From Lentisalinibacter sp964427415 (lineage in GTDB: Bacteria > Pseudomonadota > Gammaproteobacteria > Steroidobacterales > Woeseiaceae): a stretch of DNA of 64,000 bases. The DNA lies in the NCBI GenBank assembly GCA_964427415.1, contig CAYRUH010000020.1:1-64000 (forward strand), written 5' to 3'. Made by a program: the position numbers and the translations under genes. The notes below the pieces were generated by a model. That model was given only the letters and a program-made list of their open reading frames with translations. It was not told the origin of the DNA and did no database searches. Within the stretch, counting starts at the first letter, position 1. Each line of letters opens with the position of its first letter. Of this stretch, positions 1-8,678 are shown piece after piece.

Positions 1-797
1 CCCCGGGTCATGAGCCAGGGCATGACCATGCCGCCGAGGGAGGCGATGTTCACCATGGGGAAGGGATTGAGAATGTTCTCGCCCTCCTGCAGCTGGCCGC
101 ACTCGCTGCACGACTCGCCGTTGACCACCCAGTGCGCGTGGTGGCGGGGCACGCCTTTCGGGCGAGACTCCGTCCCCGACGTCCAGCACAGGGTGAGGGT
201 CTCGTGGGGATCGATCTCCAGTTCTTCGAGATAGGTCTGCAGCGGCTCCGGGTCGGCGCTGGCGAGCCGAGCCAGGGAGAGATCCGTGGGGTCGGCCTCC
301 TGTTCGCGCCACACCAGCAGGTGGCGCAGGCGGTCGAACTCGGCCACCAGCGCCTCGGCGCGGGCGGCGGGCTCGGTGTCCTTGAAGCGGGGCACCGTCA
401 TGAAGGCGCTCGCATCGGACTTACCCAGGATGTAGCGCAGCTCATGCTCCCGGAACTGCATGGCGACCGGACAGAACACCAGACCGAGGCGTGCGCAGGC
501 GAGGAATGCCACCACGCCCTCCACCGTATTGGGGAGCTGCGTGGCCAGCACGTCGTCCTTGCGCAGGCCCAGCGCCAGCAGGCGGCTGGCAAGGCCGTCC
601 ACCAGCCGGTCCAGTTCGGTGAACGTATAACGCTGCTGGGCAGCGCCCGTCAGCTCCTCCTTGTTCGGCGGATCCACGACGGCTTCTTCGCCGCCGGCTC
701 TGGCGACCGCATCGCGGAATACGTCGTCCACGGTGGTCTGTCCCCACCATCCGCGCCGCTGGTACTCGGCGATCCGCTCCGGTGAACTCTGGATCAT
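1..797 (-). CDS. AMP-forming acyl-CoA ligase, 3' end cut by window edge
   Basis: Partial gene read leftward from ATG at 797 and open to base 1, so about 265 N-terminal residues are visible. It begins MIQSSPERIAEYQRRGWWGQ and shows the early part of the ANL (acyl/aryl-CoA synthetase) fold. The segment FCPVAMQFREHELRYIL is followed by the P-loop-like adenylation motif, seen as CWTSGTESRPKGVPRHH. The enzyme would activate a carboxylic acid with ATP and CoA via an acyl-AMP; the N-terminus resembles cyclohexanecarboxylate/medium-chain acyl-CoA ligases. The acid substrate cannot be told. It is divergent from the ligase at 994, with about 196 bp between them, which suggests a shared control region for acid catabolism. 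Confidence 0.85.
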   Translation of the reverse strand, partial: MIQSSPERIAEYQRRGWWGQTTVDDVFRDAVARAGGEEAVVDPPNKEELTGAAQQRYTFTELDRLVDGLASRLLALGLRKDDVLATQLPNTVEGVVAFLACARLGLVFCPVAMQFREHELRYILGKSDASAFMTVPRFKDTEPAARAEALVAEFDRLRHLLVWREQEADPTDLSLARLASADPEPLQTYLEELEIDPHETLTLCWTSGTESRPKGVPRHHAHWVVNGESCSECGQLQEGENILNPFPMVNIASLGGMVMPWLMTR

Positions 798-993
798 GTG
801 CTTGCGCCTCTCTCCGGTGTGGGTTCCGAAAACGCTTCCAAGTATAGAGTCATGTTATGCAAGCAACCATAGCAGTCGCGATCGCTGTCAGTCGCGATAC
901 TCGTTCCCGCGGACCGGCTGCGTCACTTGCATTATTCGACTGAGTCGGTGACGATCGGGGCCGTCGACGGACAGCGCCGAGGACACTGCTCCC

Positions 994-2844
994 ATGACTG
1001 ATTTCCGCAACGCCCCGTTCCGCGAAGTCTCGTTCCCTTCGGCCCGCATGGCAGTGGAGGAGCGCGCCGACGGCACGCTGATCGTGACGCCGGAGACCGA
1101 GCTCGGGCCCTACGTGCCGAACCTGTTGCTTGAGCTGGAGCGCCAGGCGGGGGAGCGCCCCGACCAGCCCTACCTGATGGAGAGGGAGGGCGGCGACGGG
1201 GAGTGGCTGGCCCAGACCTACCGGGAGACCCGCCGCGACGCCCACGCGGTCGCCCAGTGGCTGCTGGACAACGGCGTCGGCCCCGACCGCTCCCTGCTGA
1301 TCCTTTCCGGCAATTCCATCCGCCACGCGGTGTTCAAGTACGGCGCCATGGCCGTGGGCGTCCCGGTCTGCCCGGTGAGCGTGAACTATGCGCTCATGGG
1401 CGGCGACTACGGACGGCTGAAGCACGTGCTGGAGCTGGTCAGGCCGGCCGTCGTGCTCGCCGAGCAGACATCGCTGTACAAGGCCGCTCTGGAGGCGGTG
1501 AATTTCGGCGACGCCATCGTCGTCACCGAGGAGCCGGACCTGCTGGAGCGGCCCGCCGTCGCCATCACCGAGGTGCTGGCGCTGCGGGCGGGCCCGGACG
1601 TGAAGGAGGCCATCGAAGGGCTGAATCCGGACGCGCCGGCCGTCTACATGCTCACCTCCGGGTCCACCAGCCTGCCCAAGGCGGTCGTGCAGACCCAGCG
1701 CATGCTGGCGGCCAACCTGGCCCAGGCAAAGCAGGTTCTGGGTGAGACGGCGGGTTGGAAGGACGTGATGCTCGACTGGCTGCCCTGGAACCATGTCTCC
1801 GGGACGTCGAGCAAGTTCGGGGTGATGATCGCCGGCGGCACCTTATATATCGACGGCGGGCGTCCGCTGCCGGGCCAGTTCGACCTGACCATCCGCAACC
1901 TGAAGGACGTCCCGGTCAGTTTCTTCACCAACGTGCCGGCCGGCTACGCCATGCTGGCCGATGCGCTGGAGCGCGACGACGAGCTGCGCGAAACGTTTTT
2001 CTCGAAACTGAGGCTGGCGTTATATGGCGGGGCGGGCCTACCCCAGGCACTTTACGATCGGCTGCAGGCGCTCGCCGTGCGCACCACCGGCAAGCGGGTG
2101 TTCTTCACGACCGGCTACGGGGCGACCGAGACGACCTCCGGCTGCATGGCCATCTATTTCGATACGGAAGAGGTGGGCATCGGCCTGCCGATGCCGGGAC
2201 TGGCCATAAAACTCGTGCCCCAGGATGACCGCTATGAGATCCGCATGAAAGGGCCGATGATCACGCCGGGCTATCTGCACATGCCCGAGAAGAACACCGG
2301 GATCTTCGATGAAGAGGGGTTTTTCCTGATCGGCGATGCGGCGCAGTTCAACGAACCGGGCGACATCGAGCGCGGGCTCCGGTTCGCCGGCCGCCTGGCC
2401 GAGGAGTTCAAGCTCGCCAACGGCACCTGGGTCTGCGCCGGCAACCTGCGGGCGGCTGTCGTGCAGGCCTGCTCGCCGCTGGTGAGCGACCTGCTGGTGT
2501 GCGGGCTCAACCGGGACTACGTCGCCGTCCTGGCCTGGCCCAATCGGGCCGGCGTTGAACAGGTGATGGCTGGAGAGTCGCCTGCGAGCTCCCGCGAACT
2601 GGCCGCCGAGCCCGCCATGCGTGAGCGCATCGTGCAGGCGCTGGACGCGCACAACCGGGCCAGTCCGGGGTCCAGCACCCGCATCCGCCGTTTCGCCTTC
2701 CTGGACGAGCCGCCGAGTATCGACGGGCACGAACTCTCGGACAAGGGCACGGTGAACCAGTCCGTGGCGCTGCGCCGGCGGGCGGCCGACGTGGACCGCC
2801 TGTACGAGGCGTCGCCCGGCGAGGACATCATCGTCATCGAGTGA
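994..2844 (+). CDS. Feruloyl-CoA synthase-like AMP-dependent ligase
   Basis: 616-residue ANL-superfamily ligase. The adenylation motif YMLTSGSTSLPKAVVQT lies near residues 217-233, DWLPWNHVSG near 265 and GYGATETTSG near 373. The combination DWLPWNH...GGTLYIDGGRP is typical of feruloyl-CoA synthases (Fcs), which activate ferulate and related hydroxycinnamates with ATP and CoA. The C-terminal segment with LANGTWVCAGNLR also fits Fcs, where it replaces the usual hinge/lysine region. An SDR dehydrogenase follows 97 bp downstream. No enoyl-CoA hydratase/aldolase (Ech) or vanillin dehydrogenase is in view, so ferulate as the substrate is an inference from the family; another aryl or fatty acid is possible. 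Confidence 0.8.
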   Translation: MTDFRNAPFREVSFPSARMAVEERADGTLIVTPETELGPYVPNLLLELERQAGERPDQPYLMEREGGDGEWLAQTYRETRRDAHAVAQWLLDNGVGPDRSLLILSGNSIRHAVFKYGAMAVGVPVCPVSVNYALMGGDYGRLKHVLELVRPAVVLAEQTSLYKAALEAVNFGDAIVVTEEPDLLERPAVAITEVLALRAGPDVKEAIEGLNPDAPAVYMLTSGSTSLPKAVVQTQRMLAANLAQAKQVLGETAGWKDVMLDWLPWNHVSGTSSKFGVMIAGGTLYIDGGRPLPGQFDLTIRNLKDVPVSFFTNVPAGYAMLADALERDDELRETFFSKLRLALYGGAGLPQALYDRLQALAVRTTGKRVFFTTGYGATETTSGCMAIYFDTEEVGIGLPMPGLAIKLVPQDDRYEIRMKGPMITPGYLHMPEKNTGIFDEEGFFLIGDAAQFNEPGDIERGLRFAGRLAEEFKLANGTWVCAGNLRAAVVQACSPLVSDLLVCGLNRDYVAVLAWPNRAGVEQVMAGESPASSRELAAEPAMRERIVQALDAHNRASPGSSTRIRRFAFLDEPPSIDGHELSDKGTVNQSVALRRRAADVDRLYEASPGEDIIVIE

Positions 2845-2941
2845 CGCCGCGCTGCCGCGGCTGATCGACGATCCCGGCAGCCGGCGGCGGTTCCGGAGCA
2901 CTGTGAAGCATTGCTGACCATTTGAGAGAGGGGGAGAGCCA

Positions 2942-3700
2942 ATGAATATCGAGGGCACGGCTGCGATCGTCACCGGCGGCAACCGGGGCATCGGCGAGGG
3001 TTTCGTGCGCGCGCTGCTGGAGGCCGGGGCGGCCAGGGTCTACGTGGGCGCCCGCGATCCCGCTGCGGCGCAGCATCTGACCGATGAATTCGGCGACCGT
3101 GCGGTGCCGGTGGCTCTGGATGTCACCGACGAATCGCAGGTGGCGGCGGCCGCCGCGCAATGCATGGACGTCTCCATTGTGGTCAACAACGCTGGCGTGT
3201 TCGCGCGCCGGCTGCTGATCGGAGCCGACGACATGAGCGGCGCCCGCCAGGAGATGGAGGTGAACTACTTCGGCACGCTGTCGATGTGCAGAGCATTCGC
3301 GCCGGTGCTCGCCGCGAACGGCGGCGGCGCCGTCGTCAACGTGCTGTCGGCGGCCGCGCTCACCAATATCCCGAATATGGGCGGCTACGGCCCCTCCAAG
3401 GCTGCGGCGCGCTTCCTGTCCGCCGGTGTGCGGGCCGAGCTGGCCGACCAGGGCACCCGGGTCACGGCGCTGATCGTCGGCTCGGTGGATACCCGCATGG
3501 CCGCACACGTGGCCGGACAGAAGGAGCAGCCCATCGACATCGGCCGCGCCGGCGTCAAGGCGATCCGCAAGAACATCGACGAGATGGACACCGACTGGAT
3601 GGCAACCAGCGTCCGTGCCCGGATCGCCATGGATCCGAAGGGCTACGAGCGGGGCCTCGCGAAGCTCCTCAAAGCGGACCGGCTCAGCACCGGGAAATAG
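2942..3700 (+). CDS. Short-chain dehydrogenase/reductase (SDR)
   Basis: 252-residue classical SDR. It has the Rossmann motif TGGNRGIG at residues 12-19, the NNAG motif near residue 83 and the catalytic YGPSK (Tyr/Lys) near residue 150, with a Ser (VLSAAA) just before it. It would oxidise or reduce an alcohol/ketone with NAD(P)(H); the substrate is unknown. ATG at 2942 is preceded by the strong Shine-Dalgarno stretch GAGAGAGGGGGAGAG. It probably belongs with the upstream acyl-CoA ligase. The hydrogenase operon begins 250 bp downstream. Confidence 0.85.
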   Translation: MNIEGTAAIVTGGNRGIGEGFVRALLEAGAARVYVGARDPAAAQHLTDEFGDRAVPVALDVTDESQVAAAAAQCMDVSIVVNNAGVFARRLLIGADDMSGARQEMEVNYFGTLSMCRAFAPVLAANGGGAVVNVLSAAALTNIPNMGGYGPSKAAARFLSAGVRAELADQGTRVTALIVGSVDTRMAAHVAGQKEQPIDIGRAGVKAIRKNIDEMDTDWMATSVRARIAMDPKGYERGLAKLLKADRLSTGK

Positions 3701-3705
3701 TCCGC

Positions 3706-3720
3706 TGGCCCCTGACCTGC
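3706..3720 (+). promoter_or_regulatory. Possible sigma-54 (-24/-12) promoter for hup operon
   Basis: TGGCCCCTGACCTGC has GG and GC elements with the 10-base spacing of the sigma-54 consensus TGGCAC-N5-TTGC. It lies about 230 bp upstream of hupS, just after the SDR stop codon. Several hydrogenase structural operons are known to use RpoN. No activator site was identified, and the match is imperfect (C in place of A in the -24 box, C in place of T in the -12 box). Confidence 0.3.
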
Positions 3721-3746
3721 GCCGGCTGCGATTTCTCGTGACCGGC

Positions 3747-3754
3747 GTAAGTAT
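3747..3754 (+). promoter_or_regulatory. Possible FixJ-like box upstream of hupS
   Basis: GTAAGTAT matches 7 of 8 positions of the published FixJ target GTAMGTAG. It lies about 200 bp upstream of hupS in the only sizeable intergenic region before the operon. Related motifs occur upstream of ccoN and several stress genes in this window, which also encodes FixLJ. Assignment rests on motif similarity alone. Confidence 0.25.
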
Positions 3755-3949
3755 CTACCAGTATGGAGTCGAAGCGCCCGTACTCCAACAATGGACGCGG
3801 ACGGGGGACTAGCGCCTGAAAAGAAAAGCAGAACGCTACATGTCGAGCCCCTCCGCGCTGGTGACGGCCAGCCGTATCGCCGCCCCCTGACGGGTGCGCT
3901 CCGGCCGGCCGATTCAGCGACGAACACAGCAGCAGAAGAGGACGTCGCC

Positions 3950-5044
3950 ATGGCAGCCCGAGAAACCTTATACGAGGTCATGCGCCAGCATGGCATCACC
4001 CGCCGCAGCTTTCTTAAGTTCTGCAGCCTGACCGCAGCTGGTCTCGGCCTCGGTCCGGAGTTTGCGGGCAAGATCGCTTATGCGCTCGAGACCAAGCCAC
4101 GCACGCCGGTGATCTGGCTGCATGGCCTGGAGTGCACTTGCTGCACCGAGTCGTTCATCCGCTCGGGCAACCCGCTCGCCAGTGACGTCGTCCTGTCCAT
4201 GATCTCGCTGGACTACGACGATACGCTGATGGCGGCTGCCGGACATCAGGCCGAGGAGATCCTGGAGCAGACCATCGCAAAATACGATGGCCAGTACATC
4301 CTGGCCTGCGAGGGCAACCCCCCGCTGAACGAGGACGGCGTCTACTGCATGCAGGGCGGCATCCCCTACGTCGAGAAACTCCGTCACATGGCCGCTCACT
4401 GCAAGGCCATCGTCGCCTGGGGTTCCTGCGCCTCCTGGGGCTGTGTGCAGGCCGCCAAGCCGAACCCGACCCGCGCTGTCCCGATCCACAAGGTCATCAA
4501 GGACAAGCCCATCGTGAAAGTGCCGGGCTGCCCGCCGATCGCCGAGGTGATGACCGGCGTGCTGACCTACATGATCGCTTTCGACGAGTTGCCCGCGCTG
4601 GATCGCCAGGGCCGGCCGAAGATGTTCTACGGCCAGCGCCTGCACGACAAATGCTACCGGCGGCCGCATTTCGACGCCGGTCAGTTCGTCGAGAAGTTCG
4701 ACGACGAGGGGGCGAAGAAGGGTTACTGCCTGTACAAGGTTGGCTGCAAGGGCCCGACCACGTACAACGCCTGTTCCACCGTGGAGTGGAACGACGGCCT
4801 GTCCTGGCCGGTGAAGTCGGGCCACGGCTGCCTCGGCTGCGCGGAGGACGATTTCTGGGACAAGGGCAGCTTCTACAGCGCGATCGGCAAGCTCGACGTC
4901 TCCCCGCGCGGAGCCGAAGCCACGGCCGATCAGATCGGCGGCGTACTTGCCGGTGCAGCGGCGATTGGCGTTGCGGCACATGCGGTCGGCTCCGCCATCA
5001 GCCACATGACGCGCAAACAGTCTGAGGAGACCAGTAATGGCTAG
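3950..5044 (+). CDS. hupS: [NiFe]-hydrogenase small subunit, oxygen-tolerant type
   Basis: 364 residues. Small electron-transfer subunit of a membrane-bound uptake hydrogenase on the periplasmic face. It carries a Tat signal (ITRRSFLK, residues 16-23) followed by a hydrophobic stretch. The proximal-cluster motif ECTCC (Cys62, Cys64, Cys65) and the motif WGSCASWGC contain both extra cysteines that build the [4Fe-3S] cluster of oxygen-tolerant group 1d enzymes such as E. coli HyaA. The distal-cluster motif HDKCYRRPHFD, the downstream cysteine-rich region and a C-terminal hydrophobic anchor helix are present. The start was set at ATG 3950, which follows AGAAGAGG and places the Tat motif normally; a longer in-frame start at 3791 is unlikely. 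The gene overlaps hupL by 8 bp. Confidence 0.97.
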   Translation: MAARETLYEVMRQHGITRRSFLKFCSLTAAGLGLGPEFAGKIAYALETKPRTPVIWLHGLECTCCTESFIRSGNPLASDVVLSMISLDYDDTLMAAAGHQAEEILEQTIAKYDGQYILACEGNPPLNEDGVYCMQGGIPYVEKLRHMAAHCKAIVAWGSCASWGCVQAAKPNPTRAVPIHKVIKDKPIVKVPGCPPIAEVMTGVLTYMIAFDELPALDRQGRPKMFYGQRLHDKCYRRPHFDAGQFVEKFDDEGAKKGYCLYKVGCKGPTTYNACSTVEWNDGLSWPVKSGHGCLGCAEDDFWDKGSFYSAIGKLDVSPRGAEATADQIGGVLAGAAAIGVAAHAVGSAISHMTRKQSEETSNG

Positions 5045-6833
5045 CATCACCACGCCGAACGGCTTCAATCTTGACGACAGCGGTCAGCGCGTGGTCGTGG
5101 ACCCCATCACCCGGATCGAGGGTCACCTGCGCATCGAGGTCAACGTTGACGAGAACAACGTCATCCAGAACGCGGTCTCCACGGGCAACATGTGGCGCGG
5201 TCTGGAAGTGATCCTGAAGGGCCGCGACCCCCGCGACGCCTGGGCCTTTGTAGAGCGCATCTGCGGCGTTTGCACCGGTGTGCACGCCATTCAGTCGGTG
5301 CGCTGCGTCGAGGACGCCCTGGGTATCGAGATCCCGGCCAACGCCAACCACATCAGGAACCTGATGATGCTGGCACAGTACACCCAGGACCACCTGGTGC
5401 ACTTCTATCACCTGCACGCACTGGACTGGGTGGACGTGGTCAGCGCGCTCAGCGCCGATCCGAAGGCCACCTCCACGCTGCAGCAGTCGATCAGCAACTG
5501 GCCGAAGTCTTCGCCCGGCTACTTCAGCGACGTGCAGAACAAGCTGAAACGCTTCGTGGAATCCGGACAGCTGGGTATCTTCTCGAACGCCTACTGGGGC
5601 AGCCCGGCCTACAAGCTGCCGCCCGAGGCGAACCTGATGGCCGTGACCCACTATCTGGAGGCCCTCGACTTCCAGAAGGAGATCGTCAAGATCCACACGG
5701 TCTTCGGCGGCCGCAACCCGCACCCGAACTGGCTGGTGGGCGGCGCACCCTGCTCGATCAACGTGAACGAGACCGGCGCCGTCGGCGCCGTCAACATGTA
5801 CTGGCTGAACCTGGTGTCCGACATCATCAACCAGTCCATCCAGTTCGTCGATCAGGTCTATATCCCCGACCTGAAGGCCATTGCGTCCTTCTACAAGGAC
5901 TGGGGCTTTGGCGGCGGCCTGTCCGGCAAGAACGTGATGGCCTACGGCGACTTCCCGGAGTTCGCCAACCAGTTCGACAACGACAGTTTCATGGTGCCCC
6001 AGGGCGCGATCCTGAACGGCGACCTGTCGAACGTCTACGACGTCGATCCGCGGGATCCCGAGCAGGTGCAGGAATTCGTCACCCACTCCTGGTACGACTA
6101 TCCGGGCGACCCCAACGCAGGGCTCCATCCCTGGGACGGCATCACCGAGCCAAAGTTCGAACTCGGCCCGAACGCCAAGGGTACGAAGACGAACATCCAG
6201 GCACATGATGAGGGCGGCAAGTACTCCTGGCTGAAGGCACCGCGCTGGCGGGGCAACGCGATGGAAGTCGGCCCGCTCGCCCGTTACATCGTCGCCTATG
6301 CCCGCGGGAACGAGGAGATCAAGGACCAGGTCGACGGTCTGCTGCGCGATCTCGATCTGCCGATCACCGCTTTGTTCTCGACGCTGGGACGCACCGCCGC
6401 CCGCGGCCTCGAGACCTCCTGGGCCGCCCACAAGATGCGCTACGTGTTCGACAACATGATGGCCAACATCAAGGCCGGCGACACGGCGACCGCGAATATG
6501 GACAAGTGGGAGCCGGACACCTGGCCGAAGGATACCAAGGGTGTCGGTTACGGCGAGGCGCCCCGCGGTTCGCTCGGCCACTGGATCCATATCAAGGACG
6601 GCCAGATCGCCAACTACCAGTGCGTGGTCCCGTCGACCTGGAATGCCTCGCCGCGTGATCATGAGGGCAATATCGGCGCCTACGAGGCTGCGCTGCTCGG
6701 CACGCCGATGGCGGACCCGCAAAAGCCGCTGGAGATTCTGCGTACGATCCACAGCTTCGATCCCTGCCTGGCCTGCGCCACCCACGTGATCTCGCCGGAT
6801 GGCGAGGAGTTGACGACGGTGAAAATCCGTTAG
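5037..6833 (+). CDS. hupL: [NiFe]-hydrogenase large subunit
   Basis: 598 residues. Catalytic subunit that splits H2 at the Ni-Fe(CN)2CO centre. The N-terminal ligand motif RICGVCTGVHA (Cys76, Cys79) and the C-terminal motif DPCLACATH (Cys577, Cys580) provide the four Ni/Fe cysteines. After His583 a 15-residue tail (VISPDGEELTTVKIR) remains, the peptide normally removed by the HupD/HyaD endopeptidase after metal insertion. The start overlaps the hupS stop by 8 bp, implying coupled translation. Length and motifs are typical of HyaB/HupL. Confidence 0.97.
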   Translation: MASITTPNGFNLDDSGQRVVVDPITRIEGHLRIEVNVDENNVIQNAVSTGNMWRGLEVILKGRDPRDAWAFVERICGVCTGVHAIQSVRCVEDALGIEIPANANHIRNLMMLAQYTQDHLVHFYHLHALDWVDVVSALSADPKATSTLQQSISNWPKSSPGYFSDVQNKLKRFVESGQLGIFSNAYWGSPAYKLPPEANLMAVTHYLEALDFQKEIVKIHTVFGGRNPHPNWLVGGAPCSINVNETGAVGAVNMYWLNLVSDIINQSIQFVDQVYIPDLKAIASFYKDWGFGGGLSGKNVMAYGDFPEFANQFDNDSFMVPQGAILNGDLSNVYDVDPRDPEQVQEFVTHSWYDYPGDPNAGLHPWDGITEPKFELGPNAKGTKTNIQAHDEGGKYSWLKAPRWRGNAMEVGPLARYIVAYARGNEEIKDQVDGLLRDLDLPITALFSTLGRTAARGLETSWAAHKMRYVFDNMMANIKAGDTATANMDKWEPDTWPKDTKGVGYGEAPRGSLGHWIHIKDGQIANYQCVVPSTWNASPRDHEGNIGAYEAALLGTPMADPQKPLEILRTIHSFDPCLACATHVISPDGEELTTVKIR

Positions 6834-6872
6834 GGCGCCGTGGCGAACCAAGCAATCGATTAGGAGACGATC

Positions 6873-7598
6873 ATGGCAACGAGCACAGAGGCGATGGGCG
6901 GGCGCAGTCCAGCGAACCTGAAGCCCGAGTATATCTACGAGGCGCCGGTCCGCATCTGGCACTGGGTCCACGCCATCAGCATCGTGGTGCTGTGCGTTAC
7001 CGGCTATCTGATCGCGAACCCGCTGCCGAGTGTGCCGGGGGAGGCGAGTGAGTCCTTCCTGATGGGCAACATCCGGATGATCCACTTCATCGCGGGCTAT
7101 GTGTTCACGATCGGTTTGCTGGTGCGTATCTACTGGGGCTTCGTCGGCAATAAGTACTCACGGGAGCTGTTCTATCTGCCGATCTGGAAGGGCAGCTGGT
7201 GGAAAGAGCTGTTCCACGAGATCAAGTACTACAGCTTCCTCACCCGGAAGACCTACAAGACGAAGGCGCATAATCCGCTGGCACAGAGCGCGATGTGGTT
7301 CTTCAACTTTATTCTCGGGATTTTCATGGTCATCACCGGCTTCGCGCTCTACTCCGAGGGCCTGGGTGACGGCAGCTGGGCGGACATAATGTTCGGCTGG
7401 GTGTTCAACTTCTTCCCGAACTCGATGGGGGTTAAGACCTGGCACGACTTCGGCATGTGGCTGATCATCGTCTTCGCGATCATCCATACGTACATGGCGA
7501 TACGCGCCGACGTCATGGGCCGGCAGTCGAGCGTGAGTACGATCATGTCCGGCTGGCGCTTCTACAAGGACGACTACCCGGGCGACGATCCGCGGTGA
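6873..7598 (+). CDS. hupC: Ni/Fe-hydrogenase b-type cytochrome subunit
   Basis: 241 residues. Di-haem cytochrome b that anchors HupSL and passes electrons to the quinone pool. Four hydrophobic segments are seen, with candidate haem-ligand histidines in VRIWHWVHA, MIHFIAGY, TWHDFGMW and AIIHTYMA. The start ATG follows AGGAGA at a good distance. The stop codon overlaps the GTG start of the maturation protease (GTGA). Belongs to the HyaC/HupC/HydC family. Confidence 0.95.
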   Translation: MATSTEAMGGRSPANLKPEYIYEAPVRIWHWVHAISIVVLCVTGYLIANPLPSVPGEASESFLMGNIRMIHFIAGYVFTIGLLVRIYWGFVGNKYSRELFYLPIWKGSWWKELFHEIKYYSFLTRKTYKTKAHNPLAQSAMWFFNFILGIFMVITGFALYSEGLGDGSWADIMFGWVFNFFPNSMGVKTWHDFGMWLIIVFAIIHTYMAIRADVMGRQSSVSTIMSGWRFYKDDYPGDDPR

Positions 7599-8221
7599 CG
7601 GGAGGCATGGTCGAAAGCCGGCCCGAGGGAGACCCCGTCGGCTTCGCAACCCTCATCCTCGGAATCGGCAATCCGCTCTGGGCTGATGAGGGTTTCGGGG
7701 TACGGGCCGCCGAGCAGCTGAACGCGCAATACGAGTTCCCGCCGGAAGTCCGCGTGATGGACGGCGGGACGCTCGGTCTCATGCTGCTGCCCTACGTGCG
7801 TACGGCGAAGAATCTCCTGATCTTCGACGCCATCGACTTCGGCCTGGAACCCGCCGAGATGAAGGTCATCGTCGGCGACGACGTGCCCAGGTTCATGGGC
7901 GTGAAGAAGATGAGCATGCACCAGACCGGCTTCCAGGAGGTGCTGATGTCCGCCGAGATGTTCGGCCAGGCACCGGAGAAGCTTGCGCTCGTCGGTGTGC
8001 AGCCGGAGTTGCTGAACGACTACGGCGGCAGCCTGCGCGAATCCGTGAAAGCCCGCTTGCCGGAGGCGGTGGAGGCCGGACTCGTGATTCTGGATGACTG
8101 GGGCATCGAGTACCGCAAGCGCGACAAGCCCCTGCAGCACACGGAGCTGACCGGCCCCGATGCCATCAACATGGACGAGTACGAGGCCGGGAGGCCGGAT
8201 ACGAACGAGACCTGGAGATAG
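7595..8221 (+). CDS. hupD: Hydrogenase maturation endopeptidase
   Basis: 208 residues from GTG 7595. Cleaves the C-terminal tail of HupL after nickel insertion. The family signature LGIGNPLWADEGFGVRA contains the Glu that binds Ni, and the later VMDGGTLG and MSMHQTGFQE supply the Asp and His of the HyaD/HupD metal site. The start is uncertain: GTG 7595 overlaps the hupC stop (GTGA) and suggests coupling. ATG 7607 lies immediately after GGGAGG, too close for normal spacing. About 40 extra residues at the C-terminus go beyond the conserved domain. Confidence 0.93.
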   Translation: MTGGMVESRPEGDPVGFATLILGIGNPLWADEGFGVRAAEQLNAQYEFPPEVRVMDGGTLGLMLLPYVRTAKNLLIFDAIDFGLEPAEMKVIVGDDVPRFMGVKKMSMHQTGFQEVLMSAEMFGQAPEKLALVGVQPELLNDYGGSLRESVKARLPEAVEAGLVILDDWGIEYRKRDKPLQHTELTGPDAINMDEYEAGRPDTNETWR

Positions 8222-8224
8222 CCA

Positions 8225-8647
8225 GTGGGAGAGATTAATAACCATCCGCTGATCCAGCGGTTGATCGACGAGTACGGCTATCCGACCATCGGACTGGCGG
8301 AGCACGACCGATTCGTGGCCGATCCGGCCGTGAATGTCCTGTTCTTCGCCGGCGAGCCGAAGAAGTTCGGCGAGACCGTGGACGTGGCCGTCGTGCTGCC
8401 GGAGATCGTCTCGGCTTACGATGGCAGGCTCAGGCCCGCCGTCGTGGAGAAGGAGGCGGAGAAGGAGCTGCAGAAGAAGTACGGCTTCCGGGAGTGGCCG
8501 TCGCTGGTCTTCGTGCGCGAAGGCGGTTATCTCGGCACTATCTCGCGAATCCGCAACTGGCAGGAGTATCTCGACGAGATCAACGAGATACTGAGCTCCG
8601 AACCGCGGCGTCCGCCGGGATTCAAGATTCCGGTAGTGACGGCCTGA
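8225..8647 (+). CDS. hupG: Hydrogenase accessory thioredoxin-like protein (HyaE/HupG)
   Basis: 140 residues from GTG 8225, 3 bp after hupD. Thioredoxin-like fold without a CxxC redox motif, as in HyaE/HupG: a VAVVLPEI strand, KKYGFREWPSLVFVREGGYLG with the cis-proline region, and a C-terminal helix. In E. coli and Rhizobium these proteins bind the Tat-bearing small subunit precursor as a chaperone. Position between hupD and hupH matches the order in known hup/hya operons. Confidence 0.88.
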   Translation: MGEINNHPLIQRLIDEYGYPTIGLAEHDRFVADPAVNVLFFAGEPKKFGETVDVAVVLPEIVSAYDGRLRPAVVEKEAEKELQKKYGFREWPSLVFVREGGYLGTISRIRNWQEYLDEINEILSSEPRRPPGFKIPVVTA

Positions 8648-8678
8648 ACCGCACCCGCATCGACTGGGGGAATCACAG

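Noticed and set aside
3791..3949. 53-residue N-terminal extension of hupS
   Set aside because: The added residues have no family match and would bury the Tat signal; ATG 3950 has a ribosome site and standard spacing to RRSFLK.
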